Shown: positions 43,041 through 51,427 of the stretch, piece by piece
Layout of the letters: each line of letters begins with the position of its first letter
Numbering within the stretch: position 1 is the first letter of the stretch
Virus record (IMG/VR): IMGVR_UViG_3300032050_000061
Coordinates: 24,193 to 88,192 of that record
Length of the DNA stretch: 64,000 bases
Reading direction: 5' to 3' (one strand)
Source: a virus
The notes under the pieces: generated by a model
What the model was told of the DNA's origin: nothing
Seen by the model: the letters and a program-made list of their open reading frames with translations, nothing else
Database searches by the model: none
Made by a program: the position numbers and the translations under genes

Positions 43041-43703
43041 TTAACTAAAACCAAGATAAAATTCGTTTGATGAGGAAAAGAATAGTCCTCCTTCTACGGG
43101 TGGAATTGTATTCTTTTTTTCCAAAATTAAACTTCCACTTAATATAACATCACCATTTTTAAAAATAGTAGTTTGTTTGTTTACATAATCACCAAACGAA
43201 TTTCCAATTACTAATTGTGATTCCGAACTTTGTGATGTGCTTAATTTACTAAATATTAATTCACTTCCGCTTACTACTTGTCCAAATATTAATGATGCAC
43301 TTACCGATCCCGTTACCCAAAGTTTTCCGCTATCATCTAACTTTAATAAATCACTTCCACTATCAAATATTCTGAATGCAGTTGAACCATTACTAACGGA
43401 TGCAGTTACATCACCACTCGCTATTTGATTTAATTGTAATCCAACTATTCCTGCTGCAGGAATATTAACCAATCCACCTCCATTACCAAAGAAACTACCA
43501 CTAAATGAACCCGTATAAGAACCGCTGTAATCTTCTAATATATCTAATCGGGCATTTAAAGATGATGATACGGTATTAAACCCTTCACCTCTAGCTCCCT
43601 GCGGACCGGCTGCAATTACTTTTACTATTCTAGAACCACCAACTGGTTCAGAAATAACTACGGAATTTGCCTCACTATTTATAATTACTTTATTACTAGC
43701 CAT
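43041..43703 (-). CDS. Fibre-like virion protein
   Basis: 220 residues. The start (SNKVIINSEANSVVISEPVG, then VIAAGPQGARGEGFNTV) has a short collagen-like GPQGARG stretch often found at fibre hinges. SGSYTGSFSGSFFGNGGGLVNIP repeats the SFxGSFxGxGxGL pattern of the neighbouring fibre proteins. The end GGLFFSSSNEFYLGFS is a typical fibre-end strand. It starts 2 nt after its upstream gene stops, so the two are co-translated. The role is inferred from composition and position. Confidence 0.65.
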   Translation of the reverse strand: MASNKVIINSEANSVVISEPVGGSRIVKVIAAGPQGARGEGFNTVSSSLNARLDILEDYSGSYTGSFSGSFFGNGGGLVNIPAAGIVGLQLNQIASGDVTASVSNGSTAFRIFDSGSDLLKLDDSGKLWVTGSVSASLIFGQVVSGSELIFSKLSTSQSSESQLVIGNSFGDYVNKQTTIFKNGDVILSGSLILEKKNTIPPVEGGLFFSSSNEFYLGFS

Positions 43704-43705
43704 TA

Positions 43706-44122
43706 TTAAATTCTAGTTACTTCTTTTTTGTTGGTAATCACACCTTCTAATAATCTGTAAACTTCATCGCCACTATATAATTCTATATCATAATATGCTT
43801 CCTCAAATGTAAAATCAGCAGTTGTATCCGCATTCAAATAAACTCCTATTTGACCTTGTCCGGCTGCCGATGCTGTCCCTTCACTTCCAGTTCCAGCACT
43901 TCCGGTAAACCATAAATAACTTCCTGTTCTTGCAATTGAAGAAGTTATATCAGTTAATGTTGCGTATAAAGTATTTGAATTATCAGCATAATCAGAACGA
44001 ATTTGCATTTTCATATTATATCCCTGCAAATCAATAGCTGATCCAGAAGCATCGGTGTATTCGATAGAAAATCGATAAGTCGCTCCCTGCTCTATTGAAA
44101 ATGAATATTTACCTGCTGCCAT
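43706..44122 (-). CDS. Virion/fibre-associated beta protein
   Basis: 138 residues. YSFSIEQGATYRFSIEYTDASG followed by IDLQGYNMKMQIRSDYAD and a C-terminal YYDIELYSGDEVYRLLEGVI describe a compact beta-sandwich like the small fibre-adaptor (BppU N-terminal-like) proteins of siphophages. It is the first gene after a giant fibre and has its own late box (44155-44163). No catalytic residues are evident. Confidence 0.6.
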   Translation of the reverse strand: MAAGKYSFSIEQGATYRFSIEYTDASGSAIDLQGYNMKMQIRSDYADNSNTLYATLTDITSSIARTGSYLWFTGSAGTGSEGTASAAGQGQIGVYLNADTTADFTFEEAYYDIELYSGDEVYRLLEGVITNKKEVTRI

Positions 44123-44154
44123 TTGAATTAATAAATTATTTAGTGTTTAACTAA

Positions 44155-44163
44155 TATAAATAT
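44155..44163 (-). promoter_or_regulatory. Late-box before fibre-associated beta protein
   Basis: CATATTTATA on the coding strand, 32 nt before the ATG at 44122. Confidence 0.6.
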
Positions 44164-44188
44164 GAGAAAGAGGATATATTAAATATGA

Positions 44189-47100
44189 TTACTCTCCTGC
44201 TTCCAATTTACTAATTCTCTCCTCCAATTTTTCAATTGTATTTTGTTGCTCTTTGATTGCTTCTATTAGGAGTGCAGTAAGTTTATCGTATTTAACAGCC
44301 TTGTATCCACTTTCTCTCGTAGTAACCAATTCTGGTACAACCGCTTCAATTTCTTGTGCGATTACACCTACATCATGCCCTTCGTATCCATGTTCAATAT
44401 TTGGAATCCAATCAAATTCATATCCTCCAATTTGTTTCACTTTTTGGATAGGAGAACCTATTTGAATTATATTAGTTTTAAATCTTTTATCTGATGAAGA
44501 GTATGCAACTATATCATTTGTAGCATCTATTCTTCCTGGAGTAGCAGATGCAGCCATCCCAACACCCAATGAATTAAATCTAACATCGGAAGTAGTTAAT
44601 AGAGATTGATTTATATATGTACCAAATCCTGTGGTAGATGCTAAAGTAATTTGTGATGAACCACTAACCACACTCTCCGCATCTAATCTCGTCTTAATTG
44701 TTGTATTAATAGAAGATGTAAATGAATTTAAACTCGCGGTTGCGGTATTGAGAGCAGAAAGATTTGAATTATTAGATGCCGTATATGCATTTAAACTACT
44801 TGTTGAAGTATGAATTGCATTAATATTTGTTGTATTAGATGCAGTATAAGAATTCAAACTCGCAGTTGTCGAATGAATCGCATTTAAATTTAAGGTAAAT
44901 GATGAAGTAAATGTATTCAAACTTGCAGTAGCAGTATGAATAGCATTTATGTTCAATATATTTGATGAAGTATATGCACTCAAATTACTAATTACACCAT
45001 TGTTTGATGATGTATAAGAATTCAAACTATTCAATGTAGAATTGATTGAATTTATATTAGCTGTATTAGATGCAGTATAAGAATTTAAACTTTCAGTTGT
45101 GGAATAAATTGAGTTAATTTTTCCATCATTAGAAGAAGTATATGAATTTAAAGTTCCTCTTAATGATGTTACATCAGCATCCGATGCAAAAACCGCATCC
45201 AATGATGAAGTAAATGATTCTAATGCATTTAATCTATTATTTTGTGCGGTATTTGTGGAATCATTAGATGCGGTGTAAGAATTTAAACTACTTGTTGCAG
45301 TATAAATTGAACCAATCTTACTATCGTTAGAAGATGTGTATGTGTTCAACGTTCCTCTTAATGAAGTAACATCAGCATCAGTTGCATAAGTTGCATCTAA
45401 TGATGATGTAAATGATTCTAATGCGCTTAACCTACCATCTGCAGATGATGTATATGAATTTACTGAACTAGTGTGGGTGTGTAAAGAGTGAGTATAACTT
45501 TCAAAAGTAAATGCATCTAAAAATCCTGTTCCCGCTACGAAAGTGTTGATTCTAGCATTAAACGATGCGGAAATTTGAGATAATGATGATGTAAGTTGAG
45601 ATGATGATACAAATAAACTTGCAGTTGCAACATTTAAAGAAGCAGTTGTCGCTTCTAACGAAATTAATCTTCCATTATGAGAAGCGGTTGTTGAATTTAC
45701 TGATGATGTAAATGAATGTAAAGAACCGGTATATGTTCCAAATTCTACTTCAGATACAAAAACGGTATCCAAAGATGAACTGAAACTTTCTAAATTACCA
45801 ACTCTTGTGTTAAAAGAAGAACTTGCAACATTGAATGATGAAGTATGTGTATTAAAATCACTTCTAATACTTCCACTTTCAGTTTCTAATGATGTCAATC
45901 TTGTATTCGCAGATGATGTATATGCGTTGTAAGTTGTTCTTACGCTACCGCTTTCAACTTCTAATGAGTTTAACCTACTATTTTGAGTTGTATTAGTAGC
46001 ATCATTTGAAGCAGTATAAGTGTTTAAACTCCCTGTTGAAGTTTCAATTGCATCTAATCTACTATTTTGAGTGGTATTTGTTGTGTTATTAGATGCAGTA
46101 TAAGAATTTATAGAACTACTGTAAGAATGAAAACTTGCACTTTGTATTTCTAAATTTACTCCTCTACTATTAATAGATGAACTAAAAGTATTATACTGTG
46201 TTTCTAAAATTATTCTTTCTTCTGCACCTGCAATACCTGCTATCCAATAATCGTTTGCAGTATCCCAAAGTATAGATCCTGAATTAATTGAACCACCTGA
46301 TGCATCTCTTATAATTAAGCCACCATTTGATGCAGCACTACCATTAAGTGAAATTATATTATCACCGATATCTACTGTTGTAGAATTTACAGTAGTTGTA
46401 ACACCCTTAACTAAAAGGTTTCCTTTAATTGTTACCGCAGAACCAGTTAATTCAATTGCATCTTTTAAAGAAGATGTGTAAGAATTTACAGACGATGTAA
46501 ATGTATTTATTATAGAACCAGTTGCAATAACCGATGCACTAAATGAATTTAGTGATGCGGTTGCAATATGAATACTTTGACTTGCATTATTTAATGGGTC
46601 TAATATACTAATTATTTGAGATGAACCTGATATTACTCCGTTTGTTGAGTGTATAGAAGCAGTTACGCCACCCAATACAATTAGAGAACCTGTGATTTCG
46701 GCATTATCTTTAACAAAAAGATTATTATCAATTGTTAGAGTTGAATCATATAATCGAGTATCCGTATAAATGTATAAGTTCCTATTGAGAAAATTTTCAA
46801 CATTGAATATAGGATAATCTGTACCATTTCGCTTGAAATAAGTATAAATTCCAGCTTCCCAAACCTTTACTTTTAATGAATGTTCATCATTAGTAGAATT
46901 ATTATCATATTTTAATTCTAGATTTACACCATCTGCTTGAGTGTGATCAAAAGTTAAAGAACTGGTTACAGCTCCACTTCCAGTCACAACATTAAATTCA
47001 CCCGCAGATATTGATAAAGATCCTGTAATTTTTTGATTTCCTATAAAATTGTTACTTCCCGTTGTTGCGTATGAACCACTTACACCTTCTATACTATTTA

Positions 47101-47743
47101 ATCTATTATTGACACTTTGTGTATGAGTATTAATTATTGAATTTATAGTATTTTGAGAGGATGTATATGAATTTAAACTTCCACTAGCAGTTTCTAAATT
47201 ATTTAATCTATTATTTTGAGTTGTATTAGTAGCATCATTAGAAGCAGTATATGAATACAAACTCGAAGTTGCTCCATTTAAACTTGCCAATGATGAGGAA
47301 ATATGGGTTACATTTCCTAAATTTTCAATATGAACAATAGATGCACTATTGACAAATAATTTATTCCATTTTTTATTAGAAGCACCAACATCGTAAATAC
47401 TATCTTGATCTGGTGTTAATGAACCGCTTAAAGTTGCAATAAGATTTACAACATCAGATGTTTGGTCACCAATCTTTATATTACCACTAACAAAAACATT
47501 TCCAGCAAAATAAGCGTTAGATGCAGTTAAATCTCCTGTTATGGATAATGAACCCGAGTTTGCCAAAGAACCACTCCATTTAGAAGATGAAGTTTTACCA
47601 GTATTTAATTTAACCAAAGTTATTTCTTCACTACCACTAGCACCAAAAACTATACTTTGGCTATCAGCATTTAAGTATGGTTCTCCATACCCTAGTGTCC
47701 CTTTAGCACTACTACCACCTCTTCTTATTTGGAAAGTTGCCAT
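44189..47743 (-). CDS. Giant tail fibre with C-terminal S74 chaperone domain (paralogue)
   Basis: 1184 residues. The N-terminus (FQIRRGGSSAKGTLGYGEPYL, IVFGASGSEE) is an Mtd-type adaptor like that of the other giant fibre. Most of the protein is a coiled rod of repeats (LNSYTASNDTTNTAQNNRL-type and SLDAVFASDADVTSLRGTLN-type). From residue 1083 (SSDKRFKTN) it carries an S74 domain closely resembling that of 36328-40101. The preceding 20 residues (LGVGMAASATPGRIDATND) are almost the same in both. The two probably form two fibres, or proximal and distal halves of one. A late box lies 25 nt upstream. Confidence 0.88.
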   Translation of the reverse strand: MATFQIRRGGSSAKGTLGYGEPYLNADSQSIVFGASGSEEITLVKLNTGKTSSSKWSGSLANSGSLSITGDLTASNAYFAGNVFVSGNIKIGDQTSDVVNLIATLSGSLTPDQDSIYDVGASNKKWNKLFVNSASIVHIENLGNVTHISSSLASLNGATSSLYSYTASNDATNTTQNNRLNNLETASGSLNSYTSSQNTINSIINTHTQSVNNRLNSIEGVSGSYATTGSNNFIGNQKITGSLSISAGEFNVVTGSGAVTSSLTFDHTQADGVNLELKYDNNSTNDEHSLKVKVWEAGIYTYFKRNGTDYPIFNVENFLNRNLYIYTDTRLYDSTLTIDNNLFVKDNAEITGSLIVLGGVTASIHSTNGVISGSSQIISILDPLNNASQSIHIATASLNSFSASVIATGSIINTFTSSVNSYTSSLKDAIELTGSAVTIKGNLLVKGVTTTVNSTTVDIGDNIISLNGSAASNGGLIIRDASGGSINSGSILWDTANDYWIAGIAGAEERIILETQYNTFSSSINSRGVNLEIQSASFHSYSSSINSYTASNNTTNTTQNSRLDAIETSTGSLNTYTASNDATNTTQNSRLNSLEVESGSVRTTYNAYTSSANTRLTSLETESGSIRSDFNTHTSSFNVASSSFNTRVGNLESFSSSLDTVFVSEVEFGTYTGSLHSFTSSVNSTTASHNGRLISLEATTASLNVATASLFVSSSQLTSSLSQISASFNARINTFVAGTGFLDAFTFESYTHSLHTHTSSVNSYTSSADGRLSALESFTSSLDATYATDADVTSLRGTLNTYTSSNDSKIGSIYTATSSLNSYTASNDSTNTAQNNRLNALESFTSSLDAVFASDADVTSLRGTLNSYTSSNDGKINSIYSTTESLNSYTASNTANINSINSTLNSLNSYTSSNNGVISNLSAYTSSNILNINAIHTATASLNTFTSSFTLNLNAIHSTTASLNSYTASNTTNINAIHTSTSSLNAYTASNNSNLSALNTATASLNSFTSSINTTIKTRLDAESVVSGSSQITLASTTGFGTYINQSLLTTSDVRFNSLGVGMAASATPGRIDATNDIVAYSSSDKRFKTNIIQIGSPIQKVKQIGGYEFDWIPNIEHGYEGHDVGVIAQEIEAVVPELVTTRESGYKAVKYDKLTALLIEAIKEQQNTIEKLEERISKLEAGE
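44690..47260 (-). repeat. Coiled-rod repeats in second giant fibre
   Basis: Many imperfect units encoding SLNSYTASN-type segments. Near 45110-45460 a longer unit (SLRGTLNSYTSSND followed by FTSSLDA and FASDADV) is present twice in tandem. Confidence 0.75.
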
Positions 47744-47768
47744 TTAATATTTTATTGTTGAATTCTTT

Positions 47769-47778
47769 TATAAATATA
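47769..47778 (-). promoter_or_regulatory. Late-box before second giant fibre gene
   Basis: TATATTTATA on the coding strand, 25 nt before the ATG at 47743. Confidence 0.6.
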
Positions 47779-47798
47779 TAGGTTAAAAAATTGTAGTA

Positions 47799-48647
47799 TT
47801 AAGAATCATATCTCTTATCTTCTTTTTCCAAATCGTTCCCTAAAATCTGATTTCTTTTCGCATCCAATTTATCTTCCAAGTTTGTTGTTAATTTTCCATT
47901 TACATCAGTTCCCAATCCACCATTTAATACAACTTCATTACCAACAACCACTTTTCGTATTGTAAATCCTTTTTGAGTTGTAGGTTGATTTTCAAATCTT
48001 TTTGGTAATAGGTAAGCATTTACACTTAAAGTGCAGGTTGTTCTGATGATTCTTTCTGCCCCTGCACCAACTTCCTGCTGATTATCGAAATTACCTACCA
48101 ATACTCTAAACTTATACTTATCATCTTCACCCCAATACAATTCATTTGCATATTGAAATTGCTCAATAATTTTGTTGTTATGTTCGGTGAACCCTGTCCA
48201 AAATACTACCTCATAAGTAAGTGTAACATAATTCGGCATTCTTACATCATAGGCTTCAAACCTTTTTTTCAAATCCGGATTGAGCAATGAAAATCTATCA
48301 TAAGAATGTTTGTGTGAGTATTTTCTTACGGTTGGGTAGGTTAATTTTTGGTCTCTTAAAAATTTTAATGTTTCGTTGTTTTCGATTGAATTTCTTTTAA
48401 ACATTATAATTGGTAATTGAATTTTACCCAATTTATCTTTTATATACCCATCTTTTTGAGCCGATTTCCATCTTTCCGCATTTCCATAAAGTAGTGGTAC
48501 ATTAATTTGATTACCATTTTGTTCTAATACCGGTATCAAATTTTTTTCCATATAATTGGCAACAATAGTATCGACATCTATTAACGATATTTCTATCATA
48601 CTAGATTCGTTTTGTTTTACTATCTTTGAAAATTCTTTATCTGCCAT
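47799..48647 (-). CDS. 15: Tail terminator / sheath stabiliser (T4 gp15-like)
   Basis: 282 residues (T4 gp15 has 272). The pattern VPLLYGNAERW, then KIQLPIIMFKRNSIENNE, then YVTLTYEVVFWTGFTEHNNKIIEQF and a late RTTCTLSVNAYLLPK parallels gp15 (VPITYASKEHF, a middle strand pair, then YELSIFTRYEDDMFQIVEQ). gp15 caps the finished tail and binds the head. Its ATG overlaps the stop of the neck gene by one base. The final 50 residues are charged and poorly ordered. Confidence 0.75.
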   Translation of the reverse strand: MADKEFSKIVKQNESSMIEISLIDVDTIVANYMEKNLIPVLEQNGNQINVPLLYGNAERWKSAQKDGYIKDKLGKIQLPIIMFKRNSIENNETLKFLRDQKLTYPTVRKYSHKHSYDRFSLLNPDLKKRFEAYDVRMPNYVTLTYEVVFWTGFTEHNNKIIEQFQYANELYWGEDDKYKFRVLVGNFDNQQEVGAGAERIIRTTCTLSVNAYLLPKRFENQPTTQKGFTIRKVVVGNEVVLNGGLGTDVNGKLTTNLEDKLDAKRNQILGNDLEKEDKRYDS

Positions 48648-49102
48648 TATCTAGTTATTTGTTCTAAATTAATAGTTGCATTTCTGCTAATAAATGTTTC
48701 ACATATAACTGAAAACTTATTACCACCCTGTCCACCAATCCACTGATCTTCATTTACATTAAACACTTCATAATACGAACCATCCAAATAAACATAATCA
48801 CCAATTTCAGGATAAAAATCTTTTTCTATTAGAGTATGGCGATTGAATCGGAATCGAGTTGTTCTACTTGCATCCGAACCATATCCTTCATAATTAGCTT
48901 CGGTAGCATCCCTTTCTATAACACTATAAGTTTCCATTCCTTTATAGTATCTTTTGTTTAGAGATTCGCCATAAAGATTATATGAGGTTTCCGTCACATT
49001 TACTTTGAAAAGAGTTACTAATGTTTCTATCACATCATCAACTAATTCCGATGAAATCTGCTCAAAAAATTTTATATCTCTCGCTGAATTAAAACGTGGC
49101 AT
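48647..49102 (-). CDS. Neck protein (T4 gp14-like position)
   Basis: 151 residues. It begins PRFNSARDIKFFEQISSELVDD. A central FRFNRHTLIEKDFYPEIGDYVYL and YYEVFNVNEDQWIGGQGGNKF form a beta barrel with an SH3-like look, as in head-completion proteins. T4 gp14 is larger (256), so the assignment rests mostly on position between gp13-like and gp15-like genes. It starts 1 nt after the stop of the gp13-like gene. Confidence 0.65.
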   Translation of the reverse strand: MPRFNSARDIKFFEQISSELVDDVIETLVTLFKVNVTETSYNLYGESLNKRYYKGMETYSVIERDATEANYEGYGSDASRTTRFRFNRHTLIEKDFYPEIGDYVYLDGSYYEVFNVNEDQWIGGQGGNKFSVICETFISRNATINLEQITR

Positions 49103-49103
49103 T

Positions 49104-50258
49104 TTATCCTATATAAATTGATAATGGAACTTTTTGTAACATTTCTAATTGTTGTTGAGTTTCAGCTGCTTTATTTTCGAATTGAGTTTTTCTACTTACC
49201 TCTTCCAAATTTTCTCTTAATTGTGTAATTAGATTTTCTTTTTCCGCAGTTGCCTCCGCCCTAAGTTGCGCACCATCTAAAGTGGTTTCTCCACCCGGTA
49301 TAGGAATTGTATTATATTTTTCTCTAATCGCACCCAATAACTCTTTAGAAAGTGCTAATGTATATTTTCGTATCCACTGTCTTCCAACATCATTTATTTT
49401 TCTATAAGGTATAAAACTATATCTAATGTTTGAATAATCTGAAATTACATTTGGTGTAGTTGTTATTGAATTTTTTTCAAATTCTTTTTTAACATAATAC
49501 TCAAAGAAGATTTTATGGTCAGCAGTTGGAACAGGAAAAATTTCTAATTTATTATTTACTATATTAAATGTATGCGCCGATTTTCTTATTTGGTCATTAA
49601 ACTCAATAGCTTGAATTCTTAAAAGGTCTTCATAAAACGGCATCAATACAAATTGAGTTGCAGTTGAAAAAGAACTAAATCCAAATTCTTGTGTAATGTT
49701 TAATGTTCCCATACCACTAATGGAATATGGATCAAAGAATCTTGATAATGCGGGTTTAGGTTCGAAATAAACTTTTGTAATTTCTATTCTACTTCCACTT
49801 TCATGTGTTTCCGCAAATTCTTTTAAGTCGTAGGATTGGGTATTTGCACTTGCGCTAATTGCTCCTCTTTTTATATCGGTTCTACCACCCACACCGGCCA
49901 ATGTTCCATACGCATCACTTACTCTTACTATCGTTGGTATAAATGAACCATCTACCAATTGGCCGGTATAATTTGTTGATGTGCTTTGACCGGCTACAAT
50001 TGATAAGTTATTTCTTATATTAAATTGATTTACCTGCGCAGAGTATTCGGATATACTTTCCTCAAAACACGCATAAAATTGATCATCTATTAATTCAACA
50101 TCTATAATCGGGTATCCCAATCTCCTCGCACACCAAAGTGCCACTTTTGGAGCATCATCTCCAAATATACTATCATCATCATATATTCCAAAAGGTGTTT
50201 GACCACTTTCAAAAGATGATGATCCTGGATAGTTATTTATATTTGAATTTACTGACAT
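49104..50258 (-). CDS. 13: Neck protein (T4 gp13-like)
   Basis: 384 residues. The N-terminal FGDDAPKVALWCARRLGYPIIDVELIDDQFYACFEESISEY (given here as contiguous parts) is the recognisable gp13-family helix pair: a tryptophan, R-L-G-x-P, then a helical acidic segment. A beta region and a C-terminal helix rich in E/Q (AEATAEKENLITQLRENLEE) follow. gp13 with gp14 builds the neck that joins portal and tail. It is somewhat longer than T4 gp13 (309). Confidence 0.72.
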   Translation of the reverse strand: MSVNSNINNYPGSSSFESGQTPFGIYDDDSIFGDDAPKVALWCARRLGYPIIDVELIDDQFYACFEESISEYSAQVNQFNIRNNLSIVAGQSTSTNYTGQLVDGSFIPTIVRVSDAYGTLAGVGGRTDIKRGAISASANTQSYDLKEFAETHESGSRIEITKVYFEPKPALSRFFDPYSISGMGTLNITQEFGFSSFSTATQFVLMPFYEDLLRIQAIEFNDQIRKSAHTFNIVNNKLEIFPVPTADHKIFFEYYVKKEFEKNSITTTPNVISDYSNIRYSFIPYRKINDVGRQWIRKYTLALSKELLGAIREKYNTIPIPGGETTLDGAQLRAEATAEKENLITQLRENLEEVSRKTQFENKAAETQQQLEMLQKVPLSIYIG

Positions 50259-50275
50259 CTAATTTATATTTGTGG

Positions 50276-50647
50276 TTATGCTAAATTAACCAATTTATAT
50301 TTTGTTGAATATAACAATTTTGCAATATTATCTAATTCGTTTTGAATCCAACTCTCTTGCAACTCATCTATTTCTCTTTCTCTTTTTAGAATAGATATTA
50401 ACTTATCAAAGTATAAAATTATATTTTCCTTTGTTGCATTATTATCAACTCCATTTACTTGTTTATATTGTATTAAACCAAATTGCCCCTGATACGCTTC
50501 TATTAAACCATCAACAAGTGGAACTATTTGAGTATAATAATCTTCTAATGCCATATGAATTGCTAATGAACCCGGACCTGAAACTCTTGTATGAAATTCA
50601 TGTGCTTGTGTTCTACTGTGTAAAAATATAGAAGCTAAGTTCTCCAT
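50276..50647 (-). CDS. DUF5856-type four-helix protein
   Basis: 123 residues. The run LASIFLHSRTQAHEFHTRVSG, ALEDYYTQIVPLVDGLIEAYQG and a final helix (LDNIAKLLYSTKYKLVNL) matches the DUF5856 pattern found in T4-like phages, which resembles Dps/ferritin-like four-helix bundles. Metal ligands typical of Dps are not obvious apart from the H and E/D residues of helices one and two. It is expressed from its own late box beside neck genes. Function unknown. Confidence 0.72.
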   Translation of the reverse strand: MENLASIFLHSRTQAHEFHTRVSGPGSLAIHMALEDYYTQIVPLVDGLIEAYQGQFGLIQYKQVNGVDNNATKENIILYFDKLISILKREREIDELQESWIQNELDNIAKLLYSTKYKLVNLA

Positions 50648-50671
50648 TAAGTTTATTATTTAAATTATATC

Positions 50672-50680
50672 TATAAATAT
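50672..50680 (-). promoter_or_regulatory. Late-box before DUF5856-type gene and neck operon
   Basis: GATATTTATA on the coding strand, 24 nt before the ATG at 50647. Confidence 0.6.
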
Positions 50681-51327
50681 CACTTCTGAATTAAAAAAGA
50701 ATTTGGAAATATACGAACTCTATTCTCCGAAATTCCCTCTTTTTTTATTAACTCATTCATTGCTTGTAAAACCGATGGGTAAGCATCTATATCATCTCCA
50801 CCCAAATAACCTCCTACCTTTACTCTACTCCACCAATTTTCCATATCCAATTTTACAATTTCATAGTTATGGTCTCCATCTATGTAAACAAATTTTAGTG
50901 ATTCCTCATCATACCATTTCCACATCCACCTACTATCCCCTATTTTGAGATTGATATATTCCTCTACACCACATAACCTATAATGGGCTTTTATTAATTC
51001 ATCAATTGGTATATCTTTCAATTGAGAGGAAAATCGGTATTCGAAAAACGATTTAGGATGGTCACCCCTTCTTACATCCGCATCTATCTGCCAAAGAGAA
51101 TCTATGGTATCAAAGTTTATCTTTTTACCACTTTCTTTTATTAAGGATGCCATAAAGATTGTTGATTGACCAAAGAATGTTCCTATCTCTACAATAGAAT
51201 CACCATCTTCCAATTTATCGATTATGATTTTGTATATATCTTCTGCACAACCTATCCAACCTGGCACATCTTCATAGGTTTTGATTTTACCTATTTCGTA
51301 TTTATCTTTTATTGTATGTAACCTCAT
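50680..51327 (-). CDS. SAM-dependent methyltransferase in head module
   Basis: 215 residues from the ATG at 51327; the longer frame would start within the terminator U-tract, so it is rejected. Class I Rossmann motifs are visible: SIVEIGTFFGQST (motif I), INFDTIDSL (motif II), FVYIDGDHNYEIVKLDMENW (motif IV area) and VKVGGYLGGDDID. This layout is that of the Methyltransf_24-type small-molecule or sugar methyltransferases, not DNA methyltransferases (no PPY). Lying between capsid and neck genes, it may act on a glycan or a virion component. It follows the capsid terminator; no clear late box precedes it. Confidence 0.8.
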   Translation of the reverse strand: MRLHTIKDKYEIGKIKTYEDVPGWIGCAEDIYKIIIDKLEDGDSIVEIGTFFGQSTIFMASLIKESGKKINFDTIDSLWQIDADVRRGDHPKSFFEYRFSSQLKDIPIDELIKAHYRLCGVEEYINLKIGDSRWMWKWYDEESLKFVYIDGDHNYEIVKLDMENWWSRVKVGGYLGGDDIDAYPSVLQAMNELIKKEGISENRVRIFPNSFLIQK

Positions 51328-51348
51328 AAATTTAAATATAAAAAACAC

Positions 51349-51378
51349 AAAAAAAGGGAGAGTATCTCTACTCCCCCC
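51349..51378 (-). terminator. Rho-independent terminator after major capsid gene
   Basis: GC-rich hairpin on the coding strand, GGGGGAGTA-GAGA-TACTCTCCC (small bulge), then seven T. It is 50 nt after the capsid stop and fits a heavily transcribed gene. Confidence 0.85.
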
Positions 51379-51427
51379 TCTTTATTTACTCTACGCTATG
51401 TTAGAATTTAGTTACTGAATCCGAAGA

